Shown piece by piece: positions 1 through 9,520 of a DNA stretch of 64,000 nucleotides; position 1 is the first letter of the stretch; every line of letters starts with the position of its first letter. The stretch comes from Avichristensenella sp031550535 (GTDB lineage: Bacteria; Bacillota; Clostridia; Christensenellales; Aristaeellaceae). The stretch covers positions 1-64,000 of the forward strand of contig JAVBOM010000008.1 in the NCBI GenBank assembly GCA_031550535.1, in the 5' to 3' direction. The notes beneath the pieces are model-generated. The model did not search any database. It saw only the letters and a program-made list of their open reading frames with translations, and was not told the origin of the DNA. A program made the position numbers and the translations under genes.

Positions 1-170
1 CGCCGATGCCGGATTGAGGTCGAGGGGGTTGATACCCCCTCGAGCACCCCGGGCTGGGTGGCTGCCTGAAATTCATGGAATTTCAGGGGCGCCGCCGTGA
101 AGGGAACCGGTCGCTGCGGCTGGGTTTCGAGGGGCTTTGGCCCCTCGAGCGCCCCGGGCTGGGGCGCGGA
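1..170 (-). repeat. Modular hairpin repeat, family A, copy 1 (cut by the window edge)
   Basis: This copy lies in inverted orientation relative to the other three (near 17.7, 42.1 and 52.2 kb). Reading the minus strand it shows the 17-base core GAAATTCCATGAATTTC (68-84), a TCGAGGGGGT/ACCCCCTCGA hairpin with a 4-base loop (about 19-42) and the start of the CCGGCATCGGCG segment at the window edge. Further hairpins follow at 128-147 (CGAGGGG/CCCCTCG) and 149-167 (GCGCCCC/GGGGCGC), and a weaker one at about 188-209. I see no gene in 1-236. Confidence 0.8.
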
Positions 171-236
171 CGTTTTTGACCGATTAGGGGGGAGGCTTTG
201 CCTTCCCCTTTCCTATAGGAACAGGAGTACAAAACC

Positions 237-842
237 ATGCGCACCATTTACATCATCGGCGATTCCACTGTGGAAACCGGGTCAGACCCGTACTACGGTT
301 GGGGCGGGCAGCTGGAGCAGGCCCTGCCTGAGGGGTTTTGCGTGCAAAACCACGCCAAGGGCGGCCGCAGTTCGCTGTCCTTCTTAAATGAAAACCGATT
401 TGCGCCGGTTGAATCCGCGCTGAAACCTAGCGATATCTTGCTGATCCAGTTCGGCCACAACGATGAAAAGGACGATATCGAACGCCACACCGATTCCGAT
501 ACCACATTCCCCGAAATGCTGACCCGATACATTGCCGCTGCGCAGGACAAAGGCGCGACGCCTGTGCTGATCACCAGCGTGGCGCGCCGCTACTTCACGG
601 GCGACGGCTCACTGATGTACACGCACGGCGAATACCCGCGCGCGGTGCGCCTGCTGGCGGCGGAGAAAAATATCCCGCTGATCGACCTGAAAAAGGAAAC
701 CCGCGCCCTGTACATCCGCCTGGGGCCGGAAGTATCCGGCGATCTGTTTGTGAAGGACGATAAAACCCACTACAACCTGCACGGAGCCCGGACCGTCGCG
801 GCCATCGTGGCGCAGCGGCTTAGTACACTGGGTTTATTATAA
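237..842 (+). CDS. Rhamnogalacturonan acetylesterase-like SGNH hydrolase
   Basis: A 201-residue SGNH/GDSL esterase of the rhamnogalacturonan acetylesterase (RhgT/YesT) type, expected to remove acetyl groups from rhamnogalacturonan oligosaccharides. Block I is GDST with nucleophile Ser10, block III is GHND, and the C-terminal catalytic pair is Asp175/His178 in DKTHYN. There is no signal peptide, so it should act in the cytoplasm on imported oligomers. The ATG at 237 follows an AGGAG at 223-227. It is the first visible gene of an operon with GH105, GH112 and a second SGNH esterase, which supports a pectin role. The substrate is inferred from family and context. Confidence 0.88.
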   Translation: MRTIYIIGDSTVETGSDPYYGWGGQLEQALPEGFCVQNHAKGGRSSLSFLNENRFAPVESALKPSDILLIQFGHNDEKDDIERHTDSDTTFPEMLTRYIAAAQDKGATPVLITSVARRYFTGDGSLMYTHGEYPRAVRLLAAEKNIPLIDLKKETRALYIRLGPEVSGDLFVKDDKTHYNLHGARTVAAIVAQRLSTLGLL

Positions 843-879
843 AGGTAACACCGCACAGATACCGCAAAGGAGGATCACC

Positions 880-1938
880 ATGGAATTCACGCAAGAGCGA
901 ATCGCGGAGCTGTCGCACCGCGTGCTGTCGATGCTTAAAGGCGAGCATACGGATGACAACAGCCAGGGCCACCTCACCATGGATAACTGGGAATGGCCGA
1001 CCGGCGTGGCGCTGTACGGCATCCTAAAAACGTACGCGCTGCGCAGGGAGCCGGAGGTATTGCAATATCTGATAGACTGGTACGACCGCCGCCTTGCCAT
1101 GCCCGCGCCGCACCGCAACGTCAACACCGTCGGCCCCATGCTGGCGCTTGCCTGCCTATATGAAGAAACGCAGAAGCCGGAATACCTGCCGCACATCGAA
1201 AGCTGGGCGGGCTGGGTGATGCACGAAATGCCGCGCACGGAGTTTGGCGGCCTGCAGCACATCACCGTGTGGAACAAGCATTACCAGCAGCTGTGGGCGG
1301 ATACTTTGTTCATGGCGGTGCTGTTTCTGCTGAAAGCCGGGCTGATCCTTGGCAAACCCGAATGGGTGGAAGAGGCGCAGTACCAGTTCCTGATCCACAT
1401 CAAATATTTGCAGGATAAGCGCGAGGGCCTGTGGACGCACGGCTGGACGTTCGACTGCCGCCATAGCTTCGCAGGGGCTTTCTGGGCGCGCGGCAACAGC
1501 TGGTTCACCGCCGCATCGGTTGAAATACTGGAGCTGCTGGGCACGGATCGCGCCGCGTGCAGGTTCATCCAAGCCGCACTGGAAGACCAGGTGAAAGCCC
1601 TGTGGAAAAAGCAGAGGGAAAGCGGCCTGTTCACCACCTTGATCGATGTGGAGGAAACCTACGAAGAGACCAGCGCCACCGCCGCCATCGCGTACGGGGT
1701 GCTGAAGGGCATCCGCCTGGGCGCGCTGAGCGAAGGCTACCGCGAGATGGGCCTTGCGGCGGCGCGCGCGGTGATCGGCAAAATTGCGCCGGACGGCGCG
1801 GTGATGGGCGTATCCGGCGGCACGGGGATGGGGCATTCCTTCCAGCATTATAAGGATATCCGCGTTTGCCCCACGGCGTACGGACAGGGCCTCACGTTCC
1901 TGATGCTGGGCGAGCTTGCCCGGCTGGAGGGCGTATGA
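880..1938 (+). CDS. GH105 unsaturated rhamnogalacturonyl hydrolase
   Basis: A 352-residue (alpha/alpha)6-barrel enzyme of family GH105 (YteR/YesR type). It hydrates and releases the 4,5-unsaturated galacturonate left at the non-reducing end of oligosaccharides by rhamnogalacturonan lyases. Visible signatures are NWEWPTGVAL near residue 36, NTVGPMLAL, the QLWADTLFMA segment containing the likely catalytic Asp141, and the aromatic FWARGNSWF stretch. Length matches the family and there is no signal peptide. The start at 880 is set by AAAGGAGG at 866-873. Its last codons overlap the GH112 start (ATGA), so the two are probably translationally coupled. The leader at 845-862 resembles one end of the MITE-like element near 26.6 kb. 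Confidence 0.92.
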   Translation: MEFTQERIAELSHRVLSMLKGEHTDDNSQGHLTMDNWEWPTGVALYGILKTYALRREPEVLQYLIDWYDRRLAMPAPHRNVNTVGPMLALACLYEETQKPEYLPHIESWAGWVMHEMPRTEFGGLQHITVWNKHYQQLWADTLFMAVLFLLKAGLILGKPEWVEEAQYQFLIHIKYLQDKREGLWTHGWTFDCRHSFAGAFWARGNSWFTAASVEILELLGTDRAACRFIQAALEDQVKALWKKQRESGLFTTLIDVEETYEETSATAAIAYGVLKGIRLGALSEGYREMGLAAARAVIGKIAPDGAVMGVSGGTGMGHSFQHYKDIRVCPTAYGQGLTFLMLGELARLEGV

Positions 1939-4034
1939 AGGGCGGATTCACCCTGCCCGGCGAGGCCGGGTATGAGGCGCTGACGCTGCGCCTTGCGGAT
2001 AAGTGGGGCGCGGACGCCATCCGCGACAGCGACGGCACGAAATTATCGGAAGAACTGACCGGTGGCGGGCGGCAGGTGTATTCCACGATTTGCCTGATTC
2101 GCTCCATCAACGATTTCGCCAAACAGCACCCCGATATGTTGCAGCAAAATCTGCTGCTATCCATGCCGGTGGTGGCGGAATCCGATATCATCAATATTTC
2201 TGTACTGGATGGCTATTCCAAGGATCAATTCCGCGTAAACGGCGCGGACGGCCTGGAGTTCTGGCAGGTGCATGACCGCACGGAGGGGCGCGAAATCGCC
2301 CGCGAAAAATGGGCATACAAAGATGGCAGCGTAACAATTGTTGGCGCTGTCCCTTACCACCGCTACACCGTCAGCTTTTTCGCGTTCCGCCTGTGGGAAG
2401 CGATCTCGATGTACAACCACATCACCAACGGCTGGGGCGACCGCGAGCGGCTGATGCCCGTTGAGCCGCGCCACCCTCAGGTGCGGCAGGCGCTGCTTGA
2501 CTGGCTTAATCAGTGGTGCGTTGACCATCCCGAAACAAGCATCGTCCGCTTCACATCGCTGTTTTACAACTTTGCGTGGATATGGTCGGATGACTTTGCC
2601 CAGCGCGACCTGTACAGCGATTGGGCATCGTACGATTTCACGGTAAACCCGCTGTCCATGCGCGCGTTCCGCGAGGAAACCGGCATCGCCGTCACCGCGG
2701 AGGACTTCCTGCGCGGGGGGCTCCGCAACCCCACCCACACCGCGCCCACGGAAAAATACCGCCTCTGGATGGCGTTTACGCACGCGTTTGTGGCGTCTTT
2801 TGCCCGCGAATGCGTGGACCTGGTGCACCGCTGCGGCAAAAAAGCGTATGTATTTTACGATGACAGCTGGGTGGGCATGGAGCCGTTCGGCCCGCATTTT
2901 GAAGATATCGGCATGGATGGCATGGTCAAGTGCGTGTTTGGTGCGTACGAAACGCGCCTGTGCGCCGCCGTGCCGCATGTATCCACCCGCGAAATCCGCC
3001 TGCACCCGTACCTGTTCCCGACCGGTCTTACGGGCGAGCCTACCTTCGCGCCCGGCGGAGACCCGACTGCCGACCTATGGCGCTACTGGGTGCAGGTGCG
3101 CCGCGCGCTGCTGCGCAAGCCCGTGGACCGCATCGGCCTGGGCGGGTACCTGCACCTGGTAGAGCCGTTCCCGGACTTCCAGGATGCAGTGGCGCGTCTG
3201 GCGGATGACTTCCGCGAAATTGTAGCCTTGCACAAGGAAAGCGCGCCCAAAACCCTGCCCGGCACGGTGCTTGTCGTGACCGAATGGGGGAAGCTGCGCA
3301 CATGGTCCACCTCCGGCCACCTGCACGAGCACCCCGAAATCGACCTGACCAACGCGCTGGAGGCGCTGGCCGGGCTGCCGCTGGATGTGGAATTCGCCAG
3401 CCTATCCGACATCCGCGAAAACGGCGTGCCCGAAGGCGTATCCGTGCTGCTGAGCGCCGGTTGGCCCGGCAGCGCGTGGGGCGGCGGGAATGCGTGGCAC
3501 GACCCCGCGCTGATCGAAAAGGTCACTGCCTGGGTGTACCGTGGCGGAGGTCTGCTGTGCATCCGCCAGCCCGCGCAGTCGCTGTCAGATCTGCTGGGCG
3601 TGCGCGTGGATGACGGCGGCCGCAAGTGCCAGCGTCGCGTGCGCAAGGCGGAAAACGCGGCGCACTTCATCGCGCGGGATGGCGTGAACGGCATCGCCCC
3701 GCTGGAAGGCGCGTACGTCGAGGCGCCGGATGCGGATGTCATCCACCGGCAAAACGGCGCGCTGCTGACCGCGCGTCAGGTAGGCAAGGGCCGTGCGGTG
3801 TACATGTCCGGCTACCGCTTTGCGATGGATGCTGCGCGCCTGCTGCTGCGCGCGGTGTGCCATGCGGGCCAAACGGAAAGCGAAATGGGCGCGTTCATCA
3901 CCGATAACCCGGCTGTGGATATCGCGGTGTATGATCACCATATTGCGCTGGTCAATTACACAAATCAGGCACAAAAGGCACGCGGCGTCACCCTGCCCCC
4001 GTACGCGCAAATGATTGTGGAAATTGACAGTTGA
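1935..4034 (+). CDS. GH112 beta-galactoside phosphorylase (probably galactosyl-rhamnose type)
   Basis: A 699-residue GH112 phosphorylase resembling lacto-N-biose phosphorylase from end to end: GGFTLPGEAGYEAL at the N-terminus, WGADAIRDSDGT, MYNHITNGWGD and a DDSWVGMEPF segment whose Asp310 aligns with the general acid of the bifidobacterial enzyme. The family releases galactose 1-phosphate from beta-galactosides by phosphorolysis; members use lacto-N-biose/galacto-N-biose or D-galactosyl-beta-1,4-L-rhamnose. Because it sits between a rhamnogalacturonan acetylesterase and GH105, the galactosyl-rhamnose activity (from galactose-substituted RG-I backbone) is the better guess. That choice is inference. 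An ATG at 1866 would add 23 residues inside GH105; the coupled ATG at 1935 fits the family N-terminus. Confidence 0.92.
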   Translation: MKGGFTLPGEAGYEALTLRLADKWGADAIRDSDGTKLSEELTGGGRQVYSTICLIRSINDFAKQHPDMLQQNLLLSMPVVAESDIINISVLDGYSKDQFRVNGADGLEFWQVHDRTEGREIAREKWAYKDGSVTIVGAVPYHRYTVSFFAFRLWEAISMYNHITNGWGDRERLMPVEPRHPQVRQALLDWLNQWCVDHPETSIVRFTSLFYNFAWIWSDDFAQRDLYSDWASYDFTVNPLSMRAFREETGIAVTAEDFLRGGLRNPTHTAPTEKYRLWMAFTHAFVASFARECVDLVHRCGKKAYVFYDDSWVGMEPFGPHFEDIGMDGMVKCVFGAYETRLCAAVPHVSTREIRLHPYLFPTGLTGEPTFAPGGDPTADLWRYWVQVRRALLRKPVDRIGLGGYLHLVEPFPDFQDAVARLADDFREIVALHKESAPKTLPGTVLVVTEWGKLRTWSTSGHLHEHPEIDLTNALEALAGLPLDVEFASLSDIRENGVPEGVSVLLSAGWPGSAWGGGNAWHDPALIEKVTAWVYRGGGLLCIRQPAQSLSDLLGVRVDDGGRKCQRRVRKAENAAHFIARDGVNGIAPLEGAYVEAPDADVIHRQNGALLTARQVGKGRAVYMSGYRFAMDAARLLLRAVCHAGQTESEMGAFITDNPAVDIAVYDHHIALVNYTNQAQKARGVTLPPYAQMIVEIDS

Positions 4035-4104
4035 TCCCCGTGCGGCAAAGCATTACAATAGGCGGCGGGAATCAACCATTTTTCCACAGAAAAGAGGCAA
4101 CCGC

Positions 4105-4725
4105 ATGATTCTTGAAAACGGCGCGACCATCCTGTTCCAGGGCGACAGCATCACTGACTGCGGGCGAAAACGCGATGAGAACGCTTCCCTGGGCGGCGGG
4201 TACCCGGCGCTGGTGGCCGCGATGCTGAGCGCGCGCTACCCCCGCTGCGATTTTACCGTGGTCAACAAGGGCATCAGCGGCAACCGCGTGAAGGACCTGA
4301 CCGCGCGCTGGCAGGAGGACTGCATCGATATCAAGCCGGATGTGCTGTCCATTCTGATCGGCATCAACGACACCTGGCGCAGATATGACCGGGACGACCC
4401 CACCACCGCCGAGCAGTATGAGGCCGGCTACCGCGAAATCCTCTCCCGCGCGACCGCCGAGAACGCCTGCCAGCTGATCATCATCGAGCCGTTTCTGCTG
4501 GCGGTGCCGGATAAACTGCACTGGCATGAAGACCTGGACCCGAAAATCCAGGCCGCGCGCAAGGTGGCCAGAGAGTTTGGCGCGCTGTACATCCCGATGG
4601 ATGGCATTTTTGCCGCCGCCTCCATGGCGAAGGCCCCGGCCTTCTGGGCCGCGGACGGCGTGCACCCGACGGCGGCGGGCCATATGCTGATTGCCGAAAA
4701 ATGGATGGAATTGGTAATATCGTGA
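4105..4725 (+). CDS. SGNH/GDSL hydrolase (putative carbohydrate esterase)
   Basis: A 206-residue cytoplasmic SGNH hydrolase with all blocks visible: FQGDSITD (nucleophile Ser15), GISGNRVKDL, GINDTWRR and DGVHPT (Asp184/His187). It is only distantly like the first esterase of this operon. Its position 70 bp after the GH112 gene suggests deacetylation of pectic or other plant oligosaccharides, but substrate cannot be read from sequence. The start at 4105 is preceded by AAAGAGG; an in-frame start at 4015 would overlap GH112 and adds an unrelated leader, so I reject it. A terminator follows at 4763. Confidence 0.85.
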   Translation: MILENGATILFQGDSITDCGRKRDENASLGGGYPALVAAMLSARYPRCDFTVVNKGISGNRVKDLTARWQEDCIDIKPDVLSILIGINDTWRRYDRDDPTTAEQYEAGYREILSRATAENACQLIIIEPFLLAVPDKLHWHEDLDPKIQAARKVAREFGALYIPMDGIFAAASMAKAPAFWAADGVHPTAAGHMLIAEKWMELVIS

Positions 4726-4762
4726 CAAAATTGCTCTGATTTCTGCATATAGAAGCAAAATT

Positions 4763-4797
4763 GCTTCCAGCAAAATACTGCTGGGAGCATTTTTTTC
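4763..4797 (+). terminator. Rho-independent terminator of the pectin operon
   Basis: Stem GCTTCCAGCA (4763-4772) pairs with TGCTGGGAGC (4779-4788) with one G-T pair, followed by a run of seven T. It closes the esterase-GH105-GH112-esterase operon. Confidence 0.85.
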
Positions 4798-4888
4798 TGT
4801 TCTTGAATGAAAAAACCTTTTTTTTCCGTCAAATTCCTCGGAAGGAAGCGCCAACGCTTCCTTATCAACAGAAAGCGAGACTGCACAG

Positions 4889-5851
4889 ATGAAGGTAAAA
4901 TGGACGGCCGCGGTGGCGGCCATGGTTGCAGCCCTACTGCTCGGCATTCCCGTCCTGGCGGAGGATACGGGGATCAAGTTCATCGACCCCGTGGTGGAAG
5001 GGGTCATTCGGGAACAGCTGGGCATCCCGGAAGGGGCCGTTACGGAAGCTGACATGGAAAAGGTGGAATCGTTTGTATACGGTTCCGCGGATACCGCTGA
5101 CGCACAAATCACGGCGCTGGATGACCTGAAGCACTGCGCATCCCTGCGCGAGCTGTCTCTGGATGGCCAGCCGATCACCACGCTGGAGCCGATTCGGGGC
5201 CTTGCGCTGATGGAATCCATCACCCTGCGCCAGTGCAAGGTGACGGACCTGACGCCGCTGGAAGATATGACGGGCATACATACCGTGGTGCTGGATGGCA
5301 TTCCCGCGACCTCGCTGGCCCCGGTGCTGGCACTGCCGCGGCTGACCACCTTTATTGCCGATCACATCGGCGGCTTGGTCGACCTGTCCGCGCTGACGAA
5401 CAAAGAAAACCTGGAAACATTTTACCTGCGCACAAAGCTCTATGCCCCTCTTGACCCGCTGCTGACCCACACGAACATGAAAAGCGTGGAATTTTGGTAC
5501 ATGCTGCCGTCGATGTTCACAAAACTTGCGGGGGCCTTCACTGAGCTTGATAGCCTGTACCTTTCCCACCTTACAGACTTCACGGGCGTGGATCTGAAAG
5601 CCCTGGCCGGCATGAAGCTGACAGACATCCGCCTTACCGATTGCAAGCAAATAAGGGATGTATCGGCCCTGGCGGAAATCCCGACGCTGCAAAAGCTCAA
5701 CCTTAGCGGGACCCCTGTCAATGACCTTTCCCCCTTGGCGGCGCTGAAAGAGCTGAAGGCGCTGACGGTTTCGGAAAGCGACCAGTACACGCTGGAAGAC
5801 CTGCAAAAGCTGCTGCCCGGCGTGGAAATACAGATAGAACCGAAGAAATAA
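4889..5851 (+). CDS. Secreted leucine-rich-repeat protein
   Basis: A 320-residue protein with an N-terminal signal peptide (hydrophobic residues about 7-23, likely cleavage after VLA before EDTG) and about nine irregular leucine-rich repeats from residue 80 to the end, of the internalin type (for example LRELSLDGQPITTLEPIRGL and LQKLNLSGTPVNDLSPLAAL). There is no LPXTG anchor or lipobox, so it should be released or held non-covalently. Such proteins usually bind protein or glycan partners; no specific function can be assigned. It stands alone between two terminators and is not part of the dnaE operon. Confidence 0.8.
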   Translation: MKVKWTAAVAAMVAALLLGIPVLAEDTGIKFIDPVVEGVIREQLGIPEGAVTEADMEKVESFVYGSADTADAQITALDDLKHCASLRELSLDGQPITTLEPIRGLALMESITLRQCKVTDLTPLEDMTGIHTVVLDGIPATSLAPVLALPRLTTFIADHIGGLVDLSALTNKENLETFYLRTKLYAPLDPLLTHTNMKSVEFWYMLPSMFTKLAGAFTELDSLYLSHLTDFTGVDLKALAGMKLTDIRLTDCKQIRDVSALAEIPTLQKLNLSGTPVNDLSPLAALKELKALTVSESDQYTLEDLQKLLPGVEIQIEPKK

Positions 5852-5869
5852 TCTCTCTTCCTATCGGAA

Positions 5870-5896
5870 GGCGGCCTGAAACACGGCCGCCTTTTT
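5870..5896 (+). terminator. Terminator after the LRR gene
   Basis: GGCGGCC (5870-5876) pairs with GGCCGCC (5885-5891) around an 8-base loop and is followed by five T. Confidence 0.85.
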
Positions 5897-5953
5897 GCTG
5901 CCCGCGCGAAGCGGCTTGCCCCGTGCAATTTCCTTTCGCGTCCCCGCGTAATG

Positions 5954-5962
5954 TGTTATACT
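5954..5962 (+). promoter_or_regulatory. Extended -10 promoter of dnaE
   Basis: TGTTATACT carries TGn directly before a TATACT -10 box, 39 bp upstream of the dnaE start. No good -35 box is visible at 16-18 bp spacing, as expected for an extended -10 promoter. Confidence 0.5.
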
Positions 5963-6000
5963 GTATTTATAGCATTTTTCTTGGCGAAAGGAGCCCCCTC

Positions 6001-9000
6001 ATGCCCGGATTCGCACACCTTCACCTGCACACTGAATATAGCCTGCTGGACGGCGCGTGCCCCATTGGGAAGCTGCTGGACCGCGTCAAGGAAAAGGGCA
6101 TGACCGCCTGCGCCGTCACCGATCACGGCGTGATGTATGGTGTCGTCGATTTCTTTACCGAGGCGAAAAAGCGCGGCATCCACCCGGTGATAGGCTGCGA
6201 GGTGTACATCTGCGAGGACATGAACGAAAAGGCGAGTGCCGCGCGCGAGTACAACCACCTGGTGCTGCTGTGCGAAAATGAAGAGGGCTACCACAACCTG
6301 ATGTATATGGTATCCCAGGGGTTCACGCGCGGGTTCTATTACAAGCCCAGGATCGACTTTCCGCTGTTGCGCGAGCACAGCAAGGGCCTGATCTGCCTGT
6401 CCGCATGCCTTTCGGGCGAGATTCCGCAGGCGCTGCTGGATGGACGCGATGAAACCGCGAAAAAGGCGGCGCAGCGCTACCTTGACATATTTGGCGAAGG
6501 CAACTTCTTCATTGAAATACAGGATCACGGCATCGCGGATGAGCGCACGGTGCTGCCGCAGTTGGTGCGGCTGGCGCGGGCGATGCACATTCCGCTGGTG
6601 GCAACCAACGATGTGCACTACCTGGAAAAGTCGGATGCCGAAGCGCAGGAAGTCCTCATGTGCATCCAAACGGGCAAAACCCTGGAAGATGAAAACCGCA
6701 TGAAGATGCAGACGAAAGAGCTGTACCTGAAAACCCCGGGGGAAATGAACGACCTGTTCCCCCAGTGGCCGGAGGCGATCTCCGTTACGGAAGAAATCGC
6801 TGCGCGCTGCCATATGGATTTCGATTTTGATACCATTCATTTGCCCAGCTACCCGCTGCCGGAGGGCGTTACCGCGCAGGGCATGCTGCGGGATCTGTGC
6901 CAGACGGGCTTGGCGCGGCTGTATCCGGCGGGGGATGAGGCGGCCAATCAGCGGCTTGATTATGAGCTTTCCATGATCGAACGGATGGGCTATGTCGATT
7001 ACTTTCTGATCACATGGGATTTCATTCATTATGCGAAGGATAACGGCATCATGGTCGGCCCCGGGCGCGGCAGCGGTGCGGGCTCTATTGTTGCGTACAC
7101 GCTTGGCATCACCGGCGTCGACCCGCTGAAATACAACCTGCTGTTTGAGCGTTTCTTAAACCCGGAGCGCCTCTCCATGCCGGACCTTGATATCGACTTC
7201 TGCTACGAGCGCAGGCAGGAGGTCATCGACTACGTCGCCCGCAAGTACGGCGAGGATCACGTCGCGCAGATCATCACATTCGGCACCATGGCCGCCAAGG
7301 CCGTTGTGCGCGATGTGGGCCGCGTGATGGGCTACCCGTACGCCGAGGTCGATTCCATCGCCAAGCTGATCCCGTTCGGGCTGGATATGTCGCTGGATAA
7401 AGCGCCGCAGGTGAATCCGGACTTCAAGCGCCGCTATGAAGAGGATGAGCGCATGCGCCGCCTGATCGATATGGCACGCCTTCTGGAAGGGATGCCCCGC
7501 CACGCCTCCACGCACGCGGCGGGTGTGCTGATCACGAAAAAGCCGGTTACCGAGTACGTTCCGCTGCAAAAGAACGACGAAGTCATCACCACACAATTCC
7601 CCATGGGCACGCTGGAAAAGCTAGGCCTATTGAAGATGGACTTCTTAGGGCTTCGCACGCTGACGGTGATCCGCGACACGCTGGACATGCTGCGCGAAAT
7701 CGGCATCAGCATGACCCCGGAGGACATCCCCCTGGATGACCCGCAGGTGTACCAGATGATCAGCCGCGGCGACACCGACGGCATATTCCAGCTGGAAGGC
7801 GGCGGCATGCGCACGTTCCTTTCCAACATGAAGCCCGATAACTTTGAAGATATATTCGCCGCGATCTCGCTGTACCGCCCGGGGCCGATGGAGTCGATCC
7901 CGCGCTACATCCAGGGCAAGAACGACCCTTCCAAGGTGCGGTATTCAACCGATAAGCTCAGGCCCATCCTGGATGTGACGTACGGCTGCATGGTCTACCA
8001 GGAGCAGGTGATGCAGATCGTCCGCGACCTGGCCGGGTATTCTATGGGCAGAAGCGACCTGGTACGCCGCGCCATGGCCAAGAAGAAAAAAGACGTGATG
8101 GCCAAGGAGCGCGAGATTTTCATCCATGGCCTTGTGGAAAACGGCGAGGTCACCGTGCCGGGCGCTGTCAGGAACGGCGTACCGGAAAACGTGGCCATCC
8201 AGATATTTGATGAAATGACGGCCTTTGCGTCGTACGCGTTCAACAAGTCGCACGCGGCCGGGTACGGCGTCATCGCCGTGCAGACCGGGTGGCTGAAGGT
8301 GCACTACCCGGCGGAATTCATGGCCGCGCTGATGAACAGCGTGATGGGCGCGAACGAAAAGGTCGCGCAGTACATCCAGTATTGCCGCAAGCACGATATC
8401 CAGCTGCTGCCGCCTGATATCAACCGCAGCCGCTACAAGTTCAGCGTCGAACGCGTGAACGGAAAACCTTCCATCCGCTTTGGCCTGGGTGGCATCAAGG
8501 GCACCGGCCAGCACGCGGTGGATGCGATCGTAAGGGAGCGCGAGCGCGGCGGCCAGTTCCGCGATATATTCGATTTTGCTCGCCGCGTCACCGATGAAAA
8601 GGTGAACAAGCGCGCCGTGGAAGCGATGGTCAAGGCAGGAGCGTTCGACCGCACGGGGGGCATGAACCGCGCGCAGCTAAGGTTCCTGTATGAGCGCGCG
8701 CTGGACGCCGCCACGCAGGAGCGGCGGCGCAACGTGGCCGGGCAGGTATCGCTGTTCGGCGCGATGGCGACAGATGACGCTGCCGATACCTCCATCCCGG
8801 CGGTGCCGCGCGTTGAGCCGGACTCATACCGGGAGCTGCTTTCCATGGAAAAGGAAACGACCGGCGTGTACATTACCGGCCACCCGCTGGATGATTTCCG
8901 CGATGTGCTGGAAGATATGGAGTTCTCCACCGCGTTCCTGACGGAGCTGACCGAGGCCGAGGACGGCGGGCTTTTCTGGGATGGGCGGCGCATCCGCCTG

Positions 9001-9495
9001 GGCGGCATCATCACCGATGTGCGCAGCAAGGTGACAAAGGCCGGGTCCATGATGGGCTTTGTGATTCTGGAGGACCTGACCGGCCAGATTGAGGGGCTGA
9101 TCTTCCCGCGCACATGGGAAAAGATCGGGAATAGCCTGGCCCCGGACCAACCGGTGGTGCTGTCGGGCCGCCTGTCCGTGCGCGAAGATGACGGCGTCAA
9201 GCTGGTGGTGGAAGAAGTGGCGCCGCTGGTGCCCGAAAGCCGCATGACCGGCATGCCGTCCGTTGGAAAGCCGCCCAAGGTGTACCTGCGCGTGCAAAAC
9301 CGCGTTGAAATGAACGATACGCTGGATATCCTGGCTGCGCAGCGCGGAAAAAGCCCGGTGTATTTTCGTGTGGAAGATGAGCATATTACGCTGCTTGCCC
9401 CGGAATGCTATTGGTGCCGTGCGGATGAGGAAATGGTGATGACGCTGGAAGGGTGCCTGGGCATGGATAACGTGAAATTGGTGCCCGTTTCGTAG
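6001..9495 (+). CDS. dnaE: DNA polymerase III alpha subunit DnaE
   Basis: A 1164-residue replicative polymerase alpha subunit. It has an N-terminal PHP domain (HLHLHTEYSLLDG at residue 6, DHGVMYG), the polymerase core with GPGRGSGAGS, the catalytic aspartates in MPDLDIDF and the Firmicutes/proteobacterial-type SHAAGYG motif, a helix-hairpin-helix region, and a C-terminal OB fold near residue 1000 (GGIITDV, GQIEGLIFP). Firmicutes usually also carry PolC, which is not in the window. The ATG at 6001 follows GAAAGGAG and matches the family N-terminus; the longer frame from 5923 adds unrelated sequence. A DUF1294 gene and an ATP-grasp gene follow closely and are probably cotranscribed. Confidence 0.97.
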   Translation: MPGFAHLHLHTEYSLLDGACPIGKLLDRVKEKGMTACAVTDHGVMYGVVDFFTEAKKRGIHPVIGCEVYICEDMNEKASAAREYNHLVLLCENEEGYHNLMYMVSQGFTRGFYYKPRIDFPLLREHSKGLICLSACLSGEIPQALLDGRDETAKKAAQRYLDIFGEGNFFIEIQDHGIADERTVLPQLVRLARAMHIPLVATNDVHYLEKSDAEAQEVLMCIQTGKTLEDENRMKMQTKELYLKTPGEMNDLFPQWPEAISVTEEIAARCHMDFDFDTIHLPSYPLPEGVTAQGMLRDLCQTGLARLYPAGDEAANQRLDYELSMIERMGYVDYFLITWDFIHYAKDNGIMVGPGRGSGAGSIVAYTLGITGVDPLKYNLLFERFLNPERLSMPDLDIDFCYERRQEVIDYVARKYGEDHVAQIITFGTMAAKAVVRDVGRVMGYPYAEVDSIAKLIPFGLDMSLDKAPQVNPDFKRRYEEDERMRRLIDMARLLEGMPRHASTHAAGVLITKKPVTEYVPLQKNDEVITTQFPMGTLEKLGLLKMDFLGLRTLTVIRDTLDMLREIGISMTPEDIPLDDPQVYQMISRGDTDGIFQLEGGGMRTFLSNMKPDNFEDIFAAISLYRPGPMESIPRYIQGKNDPSKVRYSTDKLRPILDVTYGCMVYQEQVMQIVRDLAGYSMGRSDLVRRAMAKKKKDVMAKEREIFIHGLVENGEVTVPGAVRNGVPENVAIQIFDEMTAFASYAFNKSHAAGYGVIAVQTGWLKVHYPAEFMAALMNSVMGANEKVAQYIQYCRKHDIQLLPPDINRSRYKFSVERVNGKPSIRFGLGGIKGTGQHAVDAIVRERERGGQFRDIFDFARRVTDEKVNKRAVEAMVKAGAFDRTGGMNRAQLRFLYERALDAATQERRRNVAGQVSLFGAMATDDAADTSIPAVPRVEPDSYRELLSMEKETTGVYITGHPLDDFRDVLEDMEFSTAFLTELTEAEDGGLFWDGRRIRLGGIITDVRSKVTKAGSMMGFVILEDLTGQIEGLIFPRTWEKIGNSLAPDQPVVLSGRLSVREDDGVKLVVEEVAPLVPESRMTGMPSVGKPPKVYLRVQNRVEMNDTLDILAAQRGKSPVYFRVEDEHITLLAPECYWCRADEEMVMTLEGCLGMDNVKLVPVS

Positions 9496-9520
9496 TTACA
9501 AAAGAGGAGGACATCCCCCC

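Noticed and set aside
97..387. A 96-codon frame over the start of the first esterase
   Set aside because: It is out of frame with the SGNH esterase, begins inside a repeat and has no ribosome site.
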